DNA of 64,000 nucleotides, from contig DDPR01000010.1 of the NCBI GenBank assembly GCA_002342295.1, positions 216,362-280,361 of the forward strand, read 5' to 3'. Shown piece after piece: positions 1-10,176 of the stretch. The notes below the pieces were generated by a model. That model was not told the origin of the DNA, ran no database searches, and saw only the letters and a program-made list of their open reading frames with translations. This DNA comes from Burkholderiales bacterium UBA2463 (GTDB taxonomy: Bacteria > Pseudomonadota > Gammaproteobacteria > Burkholderiales > Burkholderiaceae_A). Position 1 is the first letter of the stretch. Each line of letters opens with the position of its first letter. The translations under genes were made by a program, and so were the position numbers.

Positions 1-40
1 TTCCGACAAAACCGGCCGCGCCGGTCACGATGATGGTCAT
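1..40 (-). CDS. hldD: ADP-L-glycero-D-manno-heptose-6-epimerase, N-terminal fragment
   Basis: Only the first 13 codons are in the window. They read MTIIVTGAAGFVG, the Rossmann GxxGxxG start typical of HldD, the NAD(P)-dependent epimerase that makes ADP-L-glycero-D-manno-heptose for the LPS inner core. The ATG overlaps the stop of the upstream heptose kinase gene as ATGA, so the two are translationally coupled. Family assignment rests on this motif plus the rfaE1 neighbour. The rest of the gene lies left of the window. Confidence 0.8.
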   Translation of the reverse strand, partial: MTIIVTGAAGFVG

Positions 41-972
41 TCGTCCCTCTCAAAGAGTTCAGCATGGCTCACGGTCGCAGTGCCTAACTTACCCACCACA
101 ATGCCCCCCGCCTTGTTGGCCAGACGCACGGCATCGTCAATGGGCTCGTGACAGGCCAGGGCAACGGCAAGCGCTGCGATGACGGTATCACCAGCGCCGC
201 TCACATCAAACACCTCTCGTGCTTGTGCCGGCACATGAAAAAAACGCTGGCCCGCCGAGAAGAGGGTCATCCCCTCCTCCGATCGCGTGACCAGCAGATG
301 GTCCAGCCCGAGACGCTCGCGCAGGGCATGGGCTCGAGCTCGTAGGTCATCCTCCGTTTTCGTCCGTCCCACCACCTGGAAAAACTCCCCTCGATTCGGC
401 GTGAGCAGGGTGGCCCCAGAGTACCGCTCATACTCGTCGCCCTTTGGGTCGACCAGAATGGGTCGGCCCATCTCGCGGGCCAGTGCGATCAGATCACGAA
501 TGTGGGTGAGCCCCCCTTTGCCGTAATCAGACATCACCACCACATCGGCCCACTCCAGCGCCCGACGAAACTCTTCCTGCTTGTTTCTCAGCACCTCGTG
601 GGTGGGCTGGGCCTCAAAGTCCAGACGAATGAGCTGCTGCTGCCGGCCCATCACCCTGAGTTTTAAAGTGGTCTGAATGGCGGGGTCTTCCAACAGGCGG
701 TCTTCAATTCCCCCCTCGTTGAGCATCTGACGAAGCTGACGTCCAGCCTCGTCCGCACCAACCACCCCCATCAGGCTGGCCTGCCCGCCCAGAGAGACGA
801 TATTGCGCGCCACATTCGCTGCACCACCCAGTCGATCGCTCTGCTCCCCGACGCGAACGATGGGCACCGGGGCCTCGGGTGAAATGCGCTCAACGTCGCC
901 CACCCAGTAACGGTCGAGCATGATGTCGCCGACAACGAGAATGCGGGCGCTGGAGAAATCGATGACTTTCAT
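37..972 (-). CDS. rfaE1: D-glycero-beta-D-manno-heptose-7-phosphate kinase
   Basis: PfkB/ribokinase-family kinase that phosphorylates heptose-7-phosphate at C1 in the cytosol, for LPS core heptose. Visible features are an N-terminal VGDIMLDRYW strand, the GGAANVARN substrate-binding stretch and the C-terminal ribokinase signature DVSGAGDTVIAALA with its catalytic Asp. I start at MKVIDFSS (972), because the longer frame only adds 14 unlike residues and this ATG overlaps the lapB stop as ATGA. At 311 aa it is kinase only: the adenylyltransferase half of enteric HldE is absent and must be encoded elsewhere, as in many betaproteobacteria. Confidence 0.93.
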   Translation of the reverse strand: MKVIDFSSARILVVGDIMLDRYWVGDVERISPEAPVPIVRVGEQSDRLGGAANVARNIVSLGGQASLMGVVGADEAGRQLRQMLNEGGIEDRLLEDPAIQTTLKLRVMGRQQQLIRLDFEAQPTHEVLRNKQEEFRRALEWADVVVMSDYGKGGLTHIRDLIALAREMGRPILVDPKGDEYERYSGATLLTPNRGEFFQVVGRTKTEDDLRARAHALRERLGLDHLLVTRSEEGMTLFSAGQRFFHVPAQAREVFDVSGAGDTVIAALAVALACHEPIDDAVRLANKAGGIVVGKLGTATVSHAELFERDE

Positions 973-1706
973 TGGATGAGGGCCAGCGTATCCCAATGTC
1001 CGCATCCCGCGCACTGCCAGCCGTGTCTGCGAGTCTGAAAGCCGCAGCCGCTACAGATAAAGAGGCCTTGAGCAGCGGGAGCTGAATTCATCAGACGGGG
1101 ATGGTCAGCCTGAATTCCGCGGGCCTCCTCGGCTCGACCAGACTCCATGAGGAAATGAAATCGAGCGCGCTCAAGCCAGGGCTCGGAATGCCCCTGACCC
1201 AAGAGCCACTCCGCGCTGTCGAGGGCCTCTGGCCATCGGGAGAGTCGCTGCATGAGTGAGAGTCGGAGTGCGTGAGCGGCCTGAGTCGGCTGCTCATGGA
1301 TCACCAAGTCGATGGTGCGCTCAGCGCGGTCCAAGATGCCGGCTGCAAGATAGTCGCGAGCAAGCTCGAGCAAGGCCTGCTGCTTGAGCTCCTCGTCAAT
1401 GCCCGGGCGGGCTAGAAGCGACAGACGCACCTCGATGGCGCGATCGGGCTCGCCCTTCTCCCGCAACAAAACGCCGAGCGCCTGCTGAAGACTCAGATCA
1501 TCGGGGTTGTCTCGAATCGCGCTCAGAAGGTGGGTCGCGGCCTCTTCTCGCTTCTTGGTCACCAGCGCTGCAATGACCAAGGAGAGTCTCTCCTCTCCGG
1601 AGCGGCGGGCCGCTCGGCTCTGTCTCAGATCAAAGCGGGCTGAGACCCACCCCATTGCGAACAAGAGCGGCAGGGCCAACAGCCACGAGGGGTCCAGGCT
1701 AATCAC
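969..1706 (-). CDS. lapB: LapB/YciM-like LPS assembly protein, shortened
   Basis: LapB is an inner-membrane TPR protein that controls LPS synthesis by targeting LpxC for FtsH proteolysis. Here residues about 7-23 form the N-terminal membrane anchor, followed by the typical GWxxAR segment, TPR helices (about 40-200), and a C-terminal rubredoxin-like knuckle with CSGCGF and CAGC pairs. The GTG start overlaps the ihfB stop (GTGA). Length is 245 aa against roughly 390 in the family, so several central TPRs are missing, yet both ends are intact and the frame is open. This looks like an internal deletion rather than a truncation. Confidence 0.83.
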   Translation of the reverse strand: MISLDPSWLLALPLLFAMGWVSARFDLRQSRAARRSGEERLSLVIAALVTKKREEAATHLLSAIRDNPDDLSLQQALGVLLREKGEPDRAIEVRLSLLARPGIDEELKQQALLELARDYLAAGILDRAERTIDLVIHEQPTQAAHALRLSLMQRLSRWPEALDSAEWLLGQGHSEPWLERARFHFLMESGRAEEARGIQADHPRLMNSAPAAQGLFICSGCGFQTRRHGWQCAGCGHWDTLALIQ

Positions 1707-2011
1707 GCGTTTCGATTCACCCGAACTCGCAACTCTTTTCCGGGTTTAAAGTGCGGAACCCGTTTGGCGGGAACCGATACTTCCTCGCCCGACTTCGGAT
1801 TTCGTCCCATTCTCGGGGGCCGGCTGCTTACAGAGAAGGTTCCAAAGCCGCGAATCTCAATTCGATGCCCATCCATGAGGGCCTGGGCCATCGCCTCAAG
1901 CAAGAGACGCACAGAGACCTCACAGTCCTTCATCCCGAGCTGGGCATTCACGCCCAGCACGGGATTGTTCAGCCGCTCGGTGAGCCGAACGATGAGCTCA
2001 GACCGTGTCAC
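1703..2011 (-). CDS. ihfB: Integration host factor subunit beta
   Basis: 102-aa HU/IHF-family DNA-bending protein. It starts MTRSELI and carries the family core [12 protein letters not shown] followed by [13 protein letters not shown], the beta-arm with the intercalating proline. It follows rpsA by 5 nt and overlaps lapB, the conserved rpsA-ihfB-lapB order of beta- and gammaproteobacteria. IHF also helps sigma-54 promoters by bending DNA, which matters for the sigma-54 flagellar promoters in this window. Confidence 0.96.
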   Translation of the reverse strand: MTRSELIVRLTERLNNPVLGVNAQLGMKDCEVSVRLLLEAMAQALMDGHRIEIRGFGTFSVSSRPPRMGRNPKSGEEVSVPAKRVPHFKPGKELRVRVNRNA

Positions 2012-2016
2012 AGGTC

Positions 2017-3771
2017 TTAGCTCTGGTCGTTCTGCCCGTCGAGCTTCGCCTTGAGCAGGGCACCCAGATTGGTCGTGCCGGAGCCACTCGCGCTCTCGGC
2101 GGCCATCTTCTGCATGACATCTGCCGCTTCGGCGTTGTCCTTGGCCTTGATGGACAGATTGATGGAGTGCGTCTTACGGTCCACGTTAGTCACCATGGCC
2201 TCGACCTTGTCGCCTTCCTTGAGCACGCTGCGAGCGTCTTCTACTCGATCGCGCGAGATGTCGGATGCGCGCAGATAGCCCTCGCCAGGATCACCCAGGT
2301 CAATCACAGCGCCCTTGGCCTCCACCGACTTCACGGTACCCGTGACCACAGCGCCCTTCTCTAGACGTTGGCCGGATGCGCCCGTCTCGGAAGATGCGTG
2401 GCTAGAGGCACCGCCCGTGGGATCGTCCTTCATCTGCTTGATGCCCAAGGAAATACGCTCACGCTCCACATCGACAGCCAAAACAACGGCCTCGACCTCG
2501 TCACCCTTTTTGAAATGGTGAACAGCCTGCTCGCCTGGCTCGGTCCATGACAAATCGGAGAGGTGGACCAGTCCGTCGATGTTGCCGTTTAGGCCAACAA
2601 ACACGCCGAAGTCGGTGATCGACTTAATCTGGCCGCTCACCTTGTCGCCCTTGTTGACCGTAGCCGCAAACTCCTGCCAGGGGTTGGCGCGGCACTGCTT
2701 CATGCCCAGCGAGATGCGACGACGCTCACCGTCAATCTCTAGGACCATCACCTCGGTCTCATCGCCCACCTGCACAACCTTGCCCGGGTTCACATTCTTG
2801 TTGGTCCAGTCCATCTCCGACACGTGCACCAACCCTTCAATGCCAGGCTCAATCTCAACGAACGCACCGTAGTCGGTGATGTTGGTGACCTTGCCGAAGA
2901 GACGCGAGCCTTGGGGGTAGCGCCTTGCAATGCCATCCCAGGGATCGTCACCAAGCTGCTTAATACCCAGTGAGACCCGATTTTTCTCTTGGTCAAAGCG
3001 CAGGACCTTGGCCGTAACCTCCTGACCAACCGTGAGCACCTCGGAGGGGTGGCGAACGCGACGCCAAGCCATATCGGTAATGTGCAACAGACCATCGATG
3101 CCACCCAGGTCCACGAATGCACCGTAGTCGGTGATGTTCTTAACGGAGCCGGTCACCACAGAGCCCTCTTTGAGGTTCTCAAGCAGCTTGGCGCGCTCCT
3201 CGCCCATGGAGTTCTCCACGACGGCGCGACGAGAGACCACGACATTGTTGCGTTTGCGGTCGAGCTTGATGACCTTGAATTCGAGTGTTTTGCCTTCGAT
3301 GTGCGAGGTGTCCTTGGTGGGTCGCGTGTCGACCAAAGAGCCAGGCAGGAATGCACGAATGCCATTGGTCATAACGGTGAGACCACCCTTCACCTTGCCC
3401 GTCACCGTTCCGGTCACGAGCTCTCCTGACTCGAGGGCCTGCTCCAGACTGACCCAGGCGGCCAGACGCTTGGCGCGGTCTCGCGAGAGGCGGGTCTCTC
3501 CGCGGCCGTCTTCCAGCGACTCGATAGCCACCGAGATGAAGTCCCCGGGCTTGACGTCAACGACGCCTTGGTCGTTGTGAAATTCTTCGAGAGGAATGAA
3601 GCTCTCAGACTTGAGGCCGGCATTCACTACGACATGGTTTTGGTCAATGCGCACCACCTCTGCGGTGATGACCTCGCCCGCACGCATTTCTTGGCGAGCA
3701 ATGGATTCCGCAAACATCGCGGCAAAAGAGTCAGGTGCGTAGGCACCTTGGGTGATGTGTTGAAGTGACAT
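2017..3771 (-). CDS. rpsA: 30S ribosomal protein S1
   Basis: 584-aa S1 protein with six S1 (OB-fold) RNA-binding repeats. The repeats show the recurring forms [37 protein letters not shown] and [20 protein letters not shown]1 binds mRNA leaders on the small subunit. It is slightly longer than the E. coli protein (557 aa) because of a Ser/Gly-rich linker before the last repeat and a C-terminal tail. A GC-rich hairpin lies in the 44-nt gap upstream. Confidence 0.98.
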   Translation of the reverse strand: MSLQHITQGAYAPDSFAAMFAESIARQEMRAGEVITAEVVRIDQNHVVVNAGLKSESFIPLEEFHNDQGVVDVKPGDFISVAIESLEDGRGETRLSRDRAKRLAAWVSLEQALESGELVTGTVTGKVKGGLTVMTNGIRAFLPGSLVDTRPTKDTSHIEGKTLEFKVIKLDRKRNNVVVSRRAVVENSMGEERAKLLENLKEGSVVTGSVKNITDYGAFVDLGGIDGLLHITDMAWRRVRHPSEVLTVGQEVTAKVLRFDQEKNRVSLGIKQLGDDPWDGIARRYPQGSRLFGKVTNITDYGAFVEIEPGIEGLVHVSEMDWTNKNVNPGKVVQVGDETEVMVLEIDGERRRISLGMKQCRANPWQEFAATVNKGDKVSGQIKSITDFGVFVGLNGNIDGLVHLSDLSWTEPGEQAVHHFKKGDEVEAVVLAVDVERERISLGIKQMKDDPTGGASSHASSETGASGQRLEKGAVVTGTVKSVEAKGAVIDLGDPGEGYLRASDISRDRVEDARSVLKEGDKVEAMVTNVDRKTHSINLSIKAKDNAEAADVMQKMAAESASGSGTTNLGALLKAKLDGQNDQS

Positions 3772-3789
3772 TAAAAGGTTCCGTTAACA

Positions 3790-3812
3790 CACCGCGGGCG
3801 GCGCCCACGGTG
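3790..3812 (-). other. Hairpin in the rpsA leader
   Basis: Inverted repeat with arms CACCG(C)GGGC and GCCC(A)CGGTG around a 3-nt loop, one mismatch, between the aroA-cmk stop and the rpsA start. No U-tract follows on the minus strand, so it is not a typical terminator. S1 represses its own translation through leader structure in E. coli; a similar role here is inference. Confidence 0.4.
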
Positions 3813-3815
3813 GAG

Positions 3816-5933
3816 TCAAGCGCCTTTCGGCGCAAAATGATGCGGCGGACAAGAGCGCTCAAAAGCCCCCAACACCCGCTGCACCGCCTCTTCGATGGAC
3901 AGGCTTGTTGTATCCAACAAGACGGCCCCCGAGCCCTCTACAAACTTTAAAGGCGCCAATGCTCGGGACGCATCCCGCGCATCACGCGCCTGCAGGTCTG
4001 CAAGAAGGTTCGCAAGATTAGCGGAAAAACCTTTTTCGATCAATTGCTTGTGTCGTCTCTCGGCCCTCGCCTCGGCACTCGCTGTGAGAAAGATTCGGGT
4101 CCTGGCGTAGGGAAAGACAACCGATCCCATGTCCCGACCATCCGCCACCAGGCCGGGAAGCCTTGCGCAGTCTCGTTGGCGACGCAATAAACTGCGCCGA
4201 ACAGCCGGCCAGACCGCGAGCTCAGAGGCCCGATTGCCGACGTCCTCGGCCCGAATCGACTCTGTGACATCTTCGCCACAAAGGAGCACGCGACCGCCCT
4301 CAAAAGCCATTTCCAGCCCTGCGGCCACGTCGGCCAACTGCCTCTCGTCTTGCGCAGAGACGCCCGAGCGCAGGCTGGAGAGCGCCAAAAGCCGATACAA
4401 GGCACCGCTATCGAGGTAATGAAAGCCCAGCCTCTGGGCCACAAGCGCCGCAACCGTTCCCTTCCCCGATGCCGTTGGACCGTCAATTGCAATGACCGGA
4501 ACCGCCTGAGCACAGACATCCGCAAGGCAATCAAAGTAATCGGGGAAGGTTTTGTTCACGCAGGCGGGATCCCTGATCTCCACGACTCGACCGGCGGGGC
4601 CCGAAGTAGCGGCCGCAGAGAGGTCTCCCGCGTGAACAAAACTGGCCAGGGAGAACGACATGGCCACACGGTGATCGTCGTAGGTCTGGATGCTCGCCGT
4701 CTGCATGCGCGCCGGCGGGTGAATGACGATGAAGTCATCGCCCTCCTCCACCTGGGCGCCAAGCTTGCGGGCCTCAGTGGCCATCGCAGCAATTCGGTCG
4801 GTCTCTTTCACTCGCCAAGACCCAATGTTTCGAAGACGCGTGGGTCCTTGGGCATAGAGCGCTACAGCCACTAGGGTCATGGCTGCATCGGGGATGTGAT
4901 TGCAATCGAGGTCGACGCCCCTCACCACCGGCAGGCCATGAGCACCCACACGCGCCGCACTCGACTCCATGAAGTCGTCTCCCCAGCGAATGCGGGCGCC
5001 CATCTGCTCCAGCGCATCGGCAAAGCGCACATCCCCTTGCAGGCTCTTCGCTCCGGCCCCAAGCACGCGAATGGGGCCGCCCCCGAGCAGGCCAGCCGCC
5101 AGGAGGTAAGAGGCCGACGAGGCATCCCCCTCAATGGCCAGTTCACCCGGCGATAAAAGTCCACTCCGAGCAGGCGCTGCCTCAAGCTCAAAGCAGCCCG
5201 CCCGCACTTCGCTCACCGTCACCCCAAAGCGCCGCAAGAGCGCAACCGACAAATCAACATAGGGACGACTGATCAGCTCGCCCAGGGCCCGCACCCTCAC
5301 CGTTCGATTCCAAGCGCGACCGAGGACGGGCGCCATCTGAAGAAGACCCGTTAGAAACTGACTGGAGGTGCTCGCGACCACCGCCAACTCATCGGCAGGA
5401 AGGAGGGCGGCAGAGCGGACTCTCAGGGGCGGAAATCCGTCGGCCTCGAGGTAGTCAATCTGAGCGCCCAGGGCGCGAAGGCCGTCAACCAAATCACCAA
5501 TAGGACGCTCGTGCATGCGAGGCACCCCACGCAGCACCAGCGACCCCTCCTGCGCGCTCAGTGCCGCAACCACGGCAGGCAGAAGGGTTCGCACTGTGAG
5601 GCCGGAGTTGCCCACAAAGCACTCAACCGGCTCCTTCTCAGTGCCTGAGAAAGAGAGCAGTCCGTCAGCGCCCCAGACCAGACAATCAGGGCCCTCGCGC
5701 TCGATTCGAACACCGAGCCGCTTAAGGCTCTCGATCATGACGGCTGTGTCGTCAGAATCGAGAAGTCCTTTAAGGCGCGTGTGCCCCTGCGCCCATGCGG
5801 CAAGCAAAAGTGCGCGAATGGAAAAGCTTTTGCTTCCCGGAAGCGGGACCTCTCCGCACGCCCCCCGGCGAACATCTAAGACAAGGCCCGAGATTCCAGC
5901 CAAGCTCGGATTCAGACGATCTGACGCCGCCAC
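3816..5933 (-). CDS. aroA-cmk: Fusion: 3-phosphoshikimate 1-carboxyvinyltransferase / cytidylate kinase
   Basis: 705-aa bifunctional protein. Residues about 15-455 are EPSP synthase, the sixth shikimate-pathway step, with the [15 protein letters not shown] phosphate-binding loop near residue 32 and the [12 protein letters not shown] motif. From about residue 475 the sequence is CMP kinase, with P-loop [19 protein letters not shown] and the [10 protein letters not shown] segment; it converts (d)CMP to (d)CDP. The frame is continuous across the junction. This fusion is known in Burkholderiales. The first 21 nt overlap the end of tyrA. Confidence 0.95.
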   Translation of the reverse strand: MAASDRLNPSLAGISGLVLDVRRGACGEVPLPGSKSFSIRALLLAAWAQGHTRLKGLLDSDDTAVMIESLKRLGVRIEREGPDCLVWGADGLLSFSGTEKEPVECFVGNSGLTVRTLLPAVVAALSAQEGSLVLRGVPRMHERPIGDLVDGLRALGAQIDYLEADGFPPLRVRSAALLPADELAVVASTSSQFLTGLLQMAPVLGRAWNRTVRVRALGELISRPYVDLSVALLRRFGVTVSEVRAGCFELEAAPARSGLLSPGELAIEGDASSASYLLAAGLLGGGPIRVLGAGAKSLQGDVRFADALEQMGARIRWGDDFMESSAARVGAHGLPVVRGVDLDCNHIPDAAMTLVAVALYAQGPTRLRNIGSWRVKETDRIAAMATEARKLGAQVEEGDDFIVIHPPARMQTASIQTYDDHRVAMSFSLASFVHAGDLSAAATSGPAGRVVEIRDPACVNKTFPDYFDCLADVCAQAVPVIAIDGPTASGKGTVAALVAQRLGFHYLDSGALYRLLALSSLRSGVSAQDERQLADVAAGLEMAFEGGRVLLCGEDVTESIRAEDVGNRASELAVWPAVRRSLLRRQRDCARLPGLVADGRDMGSVVFPYARTRIFLTASAEARAERRHKQLIEKGFSANLANLLADLQARDARDASRALAPLKFVEGSGAVLLDTTSLSIEEAVQRVLGAFERSCPPHHFAPKGA

Positions 5934-6805
5934 GTGGCAGCGGGTTCAAGTGCATCGACGAGCAGGGCTCGGTCGCAGGACTCGAGCGCACGCAGCATGC
6001 CGCCGAGCGTGATCTGCCACTGAGGCATGAGCGCAAGAAGCTCCTCGCGGTTATCAAGAAGAATGTCTGCCCAGAGTTCAGCAGACGACCCCGCGATGCG
6101 GGTGGTGTCGCGCAGCCCGCCCCCGTGAAGGCTGAGCGCAGCCTGACCCAGCGGGCCTTGCGCAATCGTGCCAGCCAGCGCGTACGAGATGAGATGCGGC
6201 AGGTGGCTCACGACGGCCAAAAGTGCGTCGTGATCCTCCAGGGGAAGCGGCGTGGGAATGCCCCCCAGGGACATCCAGAACGACTCCACATTGGCCACGG
6301 CCTCGGGCAGTGACTCTGCAAGCGGTGAAACGAGAATGCGCGCGCCCTCAAAAAGCGTCTCGATGGCTGCCTGAGGGCCGCTGGTCTCCGCACCCGCCAG
6401 GGGATGGCTGGGCACAAAGCGCAGCTTCATCGCAGAGGCATGCGGAGTATCGGGCAGCCCAGAGAGCGCCTCAATGAGCGCGTGCTTGGTGCTCCCCATC
6501 TCGGTCACAAGCGTGAGATCGAGGTCTTCCCAAAGCGCGGAGATCGCCGGAACGAGGCTCGCGTAACGACTCACCGGTGTGGCCAAGACCAAGAGGCGTT
6601 GCGCGCCCTCTCGAGGGGGCAGATGATCGACCAATTCTGAGAGGTTCTGAAAGGCGCCATCGATTAGGCCCAGCGACTGGGCCTCGCGCGAACGGTCCGG
6701 GTCAACGCCAATCACGATCTGAGCACAGCCCGAACGCTTGGCCGCAGCCGCGAGCGAGCCCCCCATGAGACCCGTCCCCACCACAATGAGCCGATCAACC
6801 TGCAT
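5912..6805 (-). CDS. tyrA: Prephenate/arogenate dehydrogenase
   Basis: 297-aa NAD(P)-dependent dehydrogenase of tyrosine synthesis. I start at [10 protein letters not shown] (6805): the dinucleotide-binding motif [10 protein letters not shown] follows at once, and the upstream in-frame extension is hisC sequence in another frame. [11 protein letters not shown] and the helical [15 protein letters not shown] segment are TyrA family signatures. No chorismate mutase domain is fused; that activity is in PheA next door. The start overlaps hisC by 11 nt and the stop overlaps aroA-cmk by 22 nt. Confidence 0.93.
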   Translation of the reverse strand: MQVDRLIVVGTGLMGGSLAAAAKRSGCAQIVIGVDPDRSREAQSLGLIDGAFQNLSELVDHLPPREGAQRLLVLATPVSRYASLVPAISALWEDLDLTLVTEMGSTKHALIEALSGLPDTPHASAMKLRFVPSHPLAGAETSGPQAAIETLFEGARILVSPLAESLPEAVANVESFWMSLGGIPTPLPLEDHDALLAVVSHLPHLISYALAGTIAQGPLGQAALSLHGGGLRDTTRIAGSSAELWADILLDNREELLALMPQWQITLGGMLRALESCDRALLVDALEPAATWRRQIV

Positions 6806-7970
6806 CGTGTTCCGCCACGAGAGCGCCAAGGGCTCGCAAGAAGGCTTCGTTCTCCACTTGAGTGCCCACAGAGATCCGCAACCAGTCGGGCAGGCCATAG
6901 GCTGAGACCGATCGGGTGATGACCCCCTTTTTTAACAAGGTCCCAAAGACTGCGTCTCCCACAGCGGCACCCGGCGTGGCAAGTCGCGTCAGCCCAGGCG
7001 AAGCCGCTACTCGAGCCAAAACAAAATTTCCACGAGAAGGAAGCGAGGGCACGCCCAGGGCCGACAAGCCCGTCTCAAGCTGAACAAGACCACGCGCGTT
7101 TAGGTCTGCAGTCTGAGCAAGGAACTCCTCATCAAAGAGGGCGGCCTCACCTGCAGCCTGCGCGAGGCTGCTGACATTGAATGGTTGGCGGATTCGGTTG
7201 AGCAGATCGGTCACTGCCGGCTGGGCCACCCCGAACCCGAGCCGCAAGCCCGCCATGCCGTAAGCCTTCGAAAACGATCGCGAGACCAGCAGGTTCGGAT
7301 AAGACTCAACCCATCGCAGGGCATCGTATCGATCTGCCTCGGGCAGGAATTCGGTGTAGGCCTCATCTAGCACCATCAGCACCGAGGAGGGAATCTCTTC
7401 GATGAATCCCCGCAGCGCTTGGCCCGAAAGGAAGCTCCCCGTGGGATTGTTGGGGTTGGCCACCCAGACAACGCGAGTGGCGGGTGTCACTGCTGCGGCC
7501 ATGGCGGCGAGGTCATGACCCAAGGCCGGTTTTGTTGCAGGAACCACCACAGCCCTTGCCCCGACGGCTTGTGTCGCAAGGGCATAGACCGCAAACGAGT
7601 GCTGCGAGAACACCGACTCTGCGTCTGGCCCCAACAATGCGCCGGCCACCAACTCCAAAATATCGTTGCTGCCATTGCCGAGCGTGATGAAGTCTGCGGG
7701 CACTTGAAACTTGCGGGAGATGGCCTGCTTGAGTGCATGACCGCTGCCATCGGGATAACGGCCGAGATCATTGGCTGCGGCCAACATGGCCGCATGGGCC
7801 TTCGGGCTCATGCCCAGCGGATTCTCGTTGGAGGCGAGCTTCACAATCTCGTCCTCACGCAGCCCATAGGTGCGGGCGATCTCCGAGATCGGTCGGCCAC
7901 CCTGATAAGGCGCAATCGCCCTCACATAACTGGGTGCGGCTGCCGCCACCGTCATGCGCTCAGAGGTCAT
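6795..7970 (-). CDS. hisC: Histidinol-phosphate aminotransferase (HisC-type)
   Basis: 391-aa fold-type I PLP enzyme. KLASNENPLGMSPKA near residue 45, NPNNPTGS and the Schiff-base lysine in RSFSKAYGMAGLRLGFG are clear. HisC converts imidazole-acetol phosphate to histidinol phosphate. Its place between pheA and tyrA, away from his genes, is common in this group, and such copies may also transaminate aromatic keto acids; which substrate dominates cannot be told from sequence. The start overlaps the pheA stop as ATGA. Confidence 0.92.
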   Translation of the reverse strand: MTSERMTVAAAAPSYVRAIAPYQGGRPISEIARTYGLREDEIVKLASNENPLGMSPKAHAAMLAAANDLGRYPDGSGHALKQAISRKFQVPADFITLGNGSNDILELVAGALLGPDAESVFSQHSFAVYALATQAVGARAVVVPATKPALGHDLAAMAAAVTPATRVVWVANPNNPTGSFLSGQALRGFIEEIPSSVLMVLDEAYTEFLPEADRYDALRWVESYPNLLVSRSFSKAYGMAGLRLGFGVAQPAVTDLLNRIRQPFNVSSLAQAAGEAALFDEEFLAQTADLNARGLVQLETGLSALGVPSLPSRGNFVLARVAASPGLTRLATPGAAVGDAVFGTLLKKGVITRSVSAYGLPDWLRISVGTQVENEAFLRALGALVAEHDAG

Positions 7971-9070
7971 GGCGAGAGTTTCTGGAACAAGGGATAGGAG
8001 CCCAGCATCTTAAAAAAGGCCGCCTTCGATTTCATCTCGGCCAACGCAAGCGCCACGTGGGAGTCGGTTTTGTGTCCAACCAGGTCGATATAGAAGAGGT
8101 ACTCCCAATTCGATGCGCCGCGATCGCGGGCCGGGCGCGATTCAAACCGCTTCATCGAGACCCCATGCCGAGCCAAGGGCTCGATGAGCGAGAGCATGGC
8201 CCCCGCCTGATCGGGCACTGAGAGAATCACCGAGGTCTGATCCACGCCGCAGCCCTCCGGCTCGAAGGCCCCGAGCGCGGCAAAGCGGGTTCGGTTGGTG
8301 GGGTCGTCCTCAATCCGCTCAGCAATCGGCGAGAGGCCGTAGTGCTGGGCCGCGGTTTGGCCGGCAATGGCTGCCAGGGAGTCGTCTTGGGCCGCCATCT
8401 CCGCCGCCTGCCCGTTGCTGGCCACCGGCAGACGCACAATGCCCGGCATGTGAGCATCGAGCCAGCGTTGGCACTGCGCGAGCGCCTGCGGATGCGCCAC
8501 AACCTGCTTCACACGCGAGACATCTGCCGTCTTGTGGAGCAGGCAGTGGTGAATGGGAATCGAGACCTCTGCGCTGATGAGCAGTGAACTCTGCAAGAAG
8601 AGATCGAGCGTGCGGCCCACCGTGCCCTCAATCGAGTTCTCCACGGGCAGAAGCGCCACATCCACGCTTCCCTTCTCCGCCATATGAAGCGCCTCATCCA
8701 GACTCGCGCAGGGAAAGAGTTCAATGCGATGCCCAAAGAGCGTGCGAACGGCCTGTTCACTATAGGTGCCGGCCGGTCCCAGATAGGACACGCGCATCAC
8801 ACGCTCGAGGGCACGGCATCCCGAGATAATCTCCAGCCAGATGGAGGCAATCGATTGATCAGGCAGGGGGCCCTGATGCGCGCGGTTCGCTGCGCACATG
8901 CGCTCCAGAATGGCGACCTCTCGCTCCGGCCGAAACACCGCAGCGCCGACCTTGTGTTTGTTGCGGCCGACCTCCTGAACGATGCGCGCACGCTCAGCCA
9001 ACAATGCGATGAGCTGGTCGTCTAGCGCATCAATTCGGTCGCGAAATCCTTTGAGTTCCTCTGGGGTCAT
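7967..9070 (-). CDS. pheA: Bifunctional chorismate mutase / prephenate dehydratase
   Basis: 367-aa P-protein of phenylalanine synthesis. An AroQ-type mutase helix bundle (about 1-90, with RIDALDDQLIALLAERA) is followed by the dehydratase domain starting VSYLGPAGTYSEQA (about 93-270, with the ALLPVENSIEGTV motif). A C-terminal ACT domain has the ESRP phenylalanine-binding motif near residue 325. Feedback inhibition through the ACT domain is expected from the family. ATGA overlap with serC. Confidence 0.97.
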   Translation of the reverse strand: MTPEELKGFRDRIDALDDQLIALLAERARIVQEVGRNKHKVGAAVFRPEREVAILERMCAANRAHQGPLPDQSIASIWLEIISGCRALERVMRVSYLGPAGTYSEQAVRTLFGHRIELFPCASLDEALHMAEKGSVDVALLPVENSIEGTVGRTLDLFLQSSLLISAEVSIPIHHCLLHKTADVSRVKQVVAHPQALAQCQRWLDAHMPGIVRLPVASNGQAAEMAAQDDSLAAIAGQTAAQHYGLSPIAERIEDDPTNRTRFAALGAFEPEGCGVDQTSVILSVPDQAGAMLSLIEPLARHGVSMKRFESRPARDRGASNWEYLFYIDLVGHKTDSHVALALAEMKSKAAFFKMLGSYPLFQKLSP

Positions 9071-10176
9071 CCGTGCTCCCGCTCAAAACGCTTTAAGAAT
9101 GCAACCAGCGCCTCAACCCCGGACAGGGGCATGGCGTTGTAGAGACTCGCACGCAATCCGCCCAAGGCCTTATGTCCCTTGAGATTGAGGAGCCCAGCCT
9201 CGGTGGCCTCCTTCAGGAAGACCTCGTAGAGGCGCTCGTCGGGGAGAAAGAAGGGGATATTCATCTGCGAGCGACAGTCTGCACGCACACGGGTGGAATA
9301 AAACGAAGAGGCATCAAGGGCAGCATAGAGCGTCTGGGCTTTCTTGCGGTTGCGCTCGCCCATTGCAGCAACACCCCCTTCGTTCGCGATCCACTCAAAC
9401 ATGAGCCCGGCCATGTAAATCGCAAAGGTGCAGGGCGTATTCAAAAGCGAGTCGTTGGCCAGAACCTTTCGATAGTCAAAGACGCTCGGGCAGTGGGCCA
9501 TGGCTGAGGGTCTTCGGTCAGCAATGAGAGAGCGCTTCAGAATCACAAAGGTGAGGCCCGAGGGGCCGATGTTTTTCTGCGCGCCCCCATAGGCCAAATC
9601 GATATTAGAAAAATCCATGGGCCGAGAGAGCACATGGGAGGACACATCCACCACAAGGGGCACATCCGGCGCGCCCAGCGTGGACATGGAGGGCCACTCG
9701 AAGTACTCCACGCCGTGAATGGTCTCGTTGCCGCAGATATGAAGATAGGAGGACATGCTGCGGACCGACCAGCTACTCGCCTCTGGAATGCGAGAGAAGC
9801 CGTCGTCCGCACTGCTGGCTGCCACATGCACATCACCGTAGTTCCGCGCCTCGGCAATCGATTTAGTGGACCAGTGCCCGGTGTTCACGTAATCGCACTG
9901 CGCAGAGGGCCCAAGAATATTCATGGGAATGATGGCGTTTTGCGCAGATGCACCGCCCTGCATGAACAGCACCTCATGGTCTGCGTCCAAGCCCAAAAGC
10001 GACTTGAAGTCAGCCAGCGCCTTCTCGTGGATCTGTAGGAAGTGTTTGCCGCGATGGCTCATCTCGAGCACGGATGTGCCCGTGCCGCCCCAGTCGAGCA
10101 TCTCGCCAGCTGCCCGCTCGAGTACCGAATCCGGAATGGCCGAGGGGCCGGGCGCGAAGTTATAGGGCCGGCTCAT
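9067..10176 (-). CDS. serC: Phosphoserine aminotransferase
   Basis: 369-aa PLP enzyme of serine (and pyridoxal phosphate) synthesis, converting 3-phosphohydroxypyruvate to phosphoserine. It opens [14 protein letters not shown] and has the Schiff-base lysine in [13 protein letters not shown] and a [11 protein letters not shown] loop. Its start lies inside the last 17 nt of gyrA, so it is read through from the gyrA transcript. The gyrA-serC-pheA order is typical of betaproteobacteria. Confidence 0.97.
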   Translation of the reverse strand: MSRPYNFAPGPSAIPDSVLERAAGEMLDWGGTGTSVLEMSHRGKHFLQIHEKALADFKSLLGLDADHEVLFMQGGASAQNAIIPMNILGPSAQCDYVNTGHWSTKSIAEARNYGDVHVAASSADDGFSRIPEASSWSVRSMSSYLHICGNETIHGVEYFEWPSMSTLGAPDVPLVVDVSSHVLSRPMDFSNIDLAYGGAQKNIGPSGLTFVILKRSLIADRRPSAMAHCPSVFDYRKVLANDSLLNTPCTFAIYMAGLMFEWIANEGGVAAMGERNRKKAQTLYAALDASSFYSTRVRADCRSQMNIPFFLPDERLYEVFLKEATEAGLLNLKGHKALGGLRASLYNAMPLSGVEALVAFLKRFEREHG

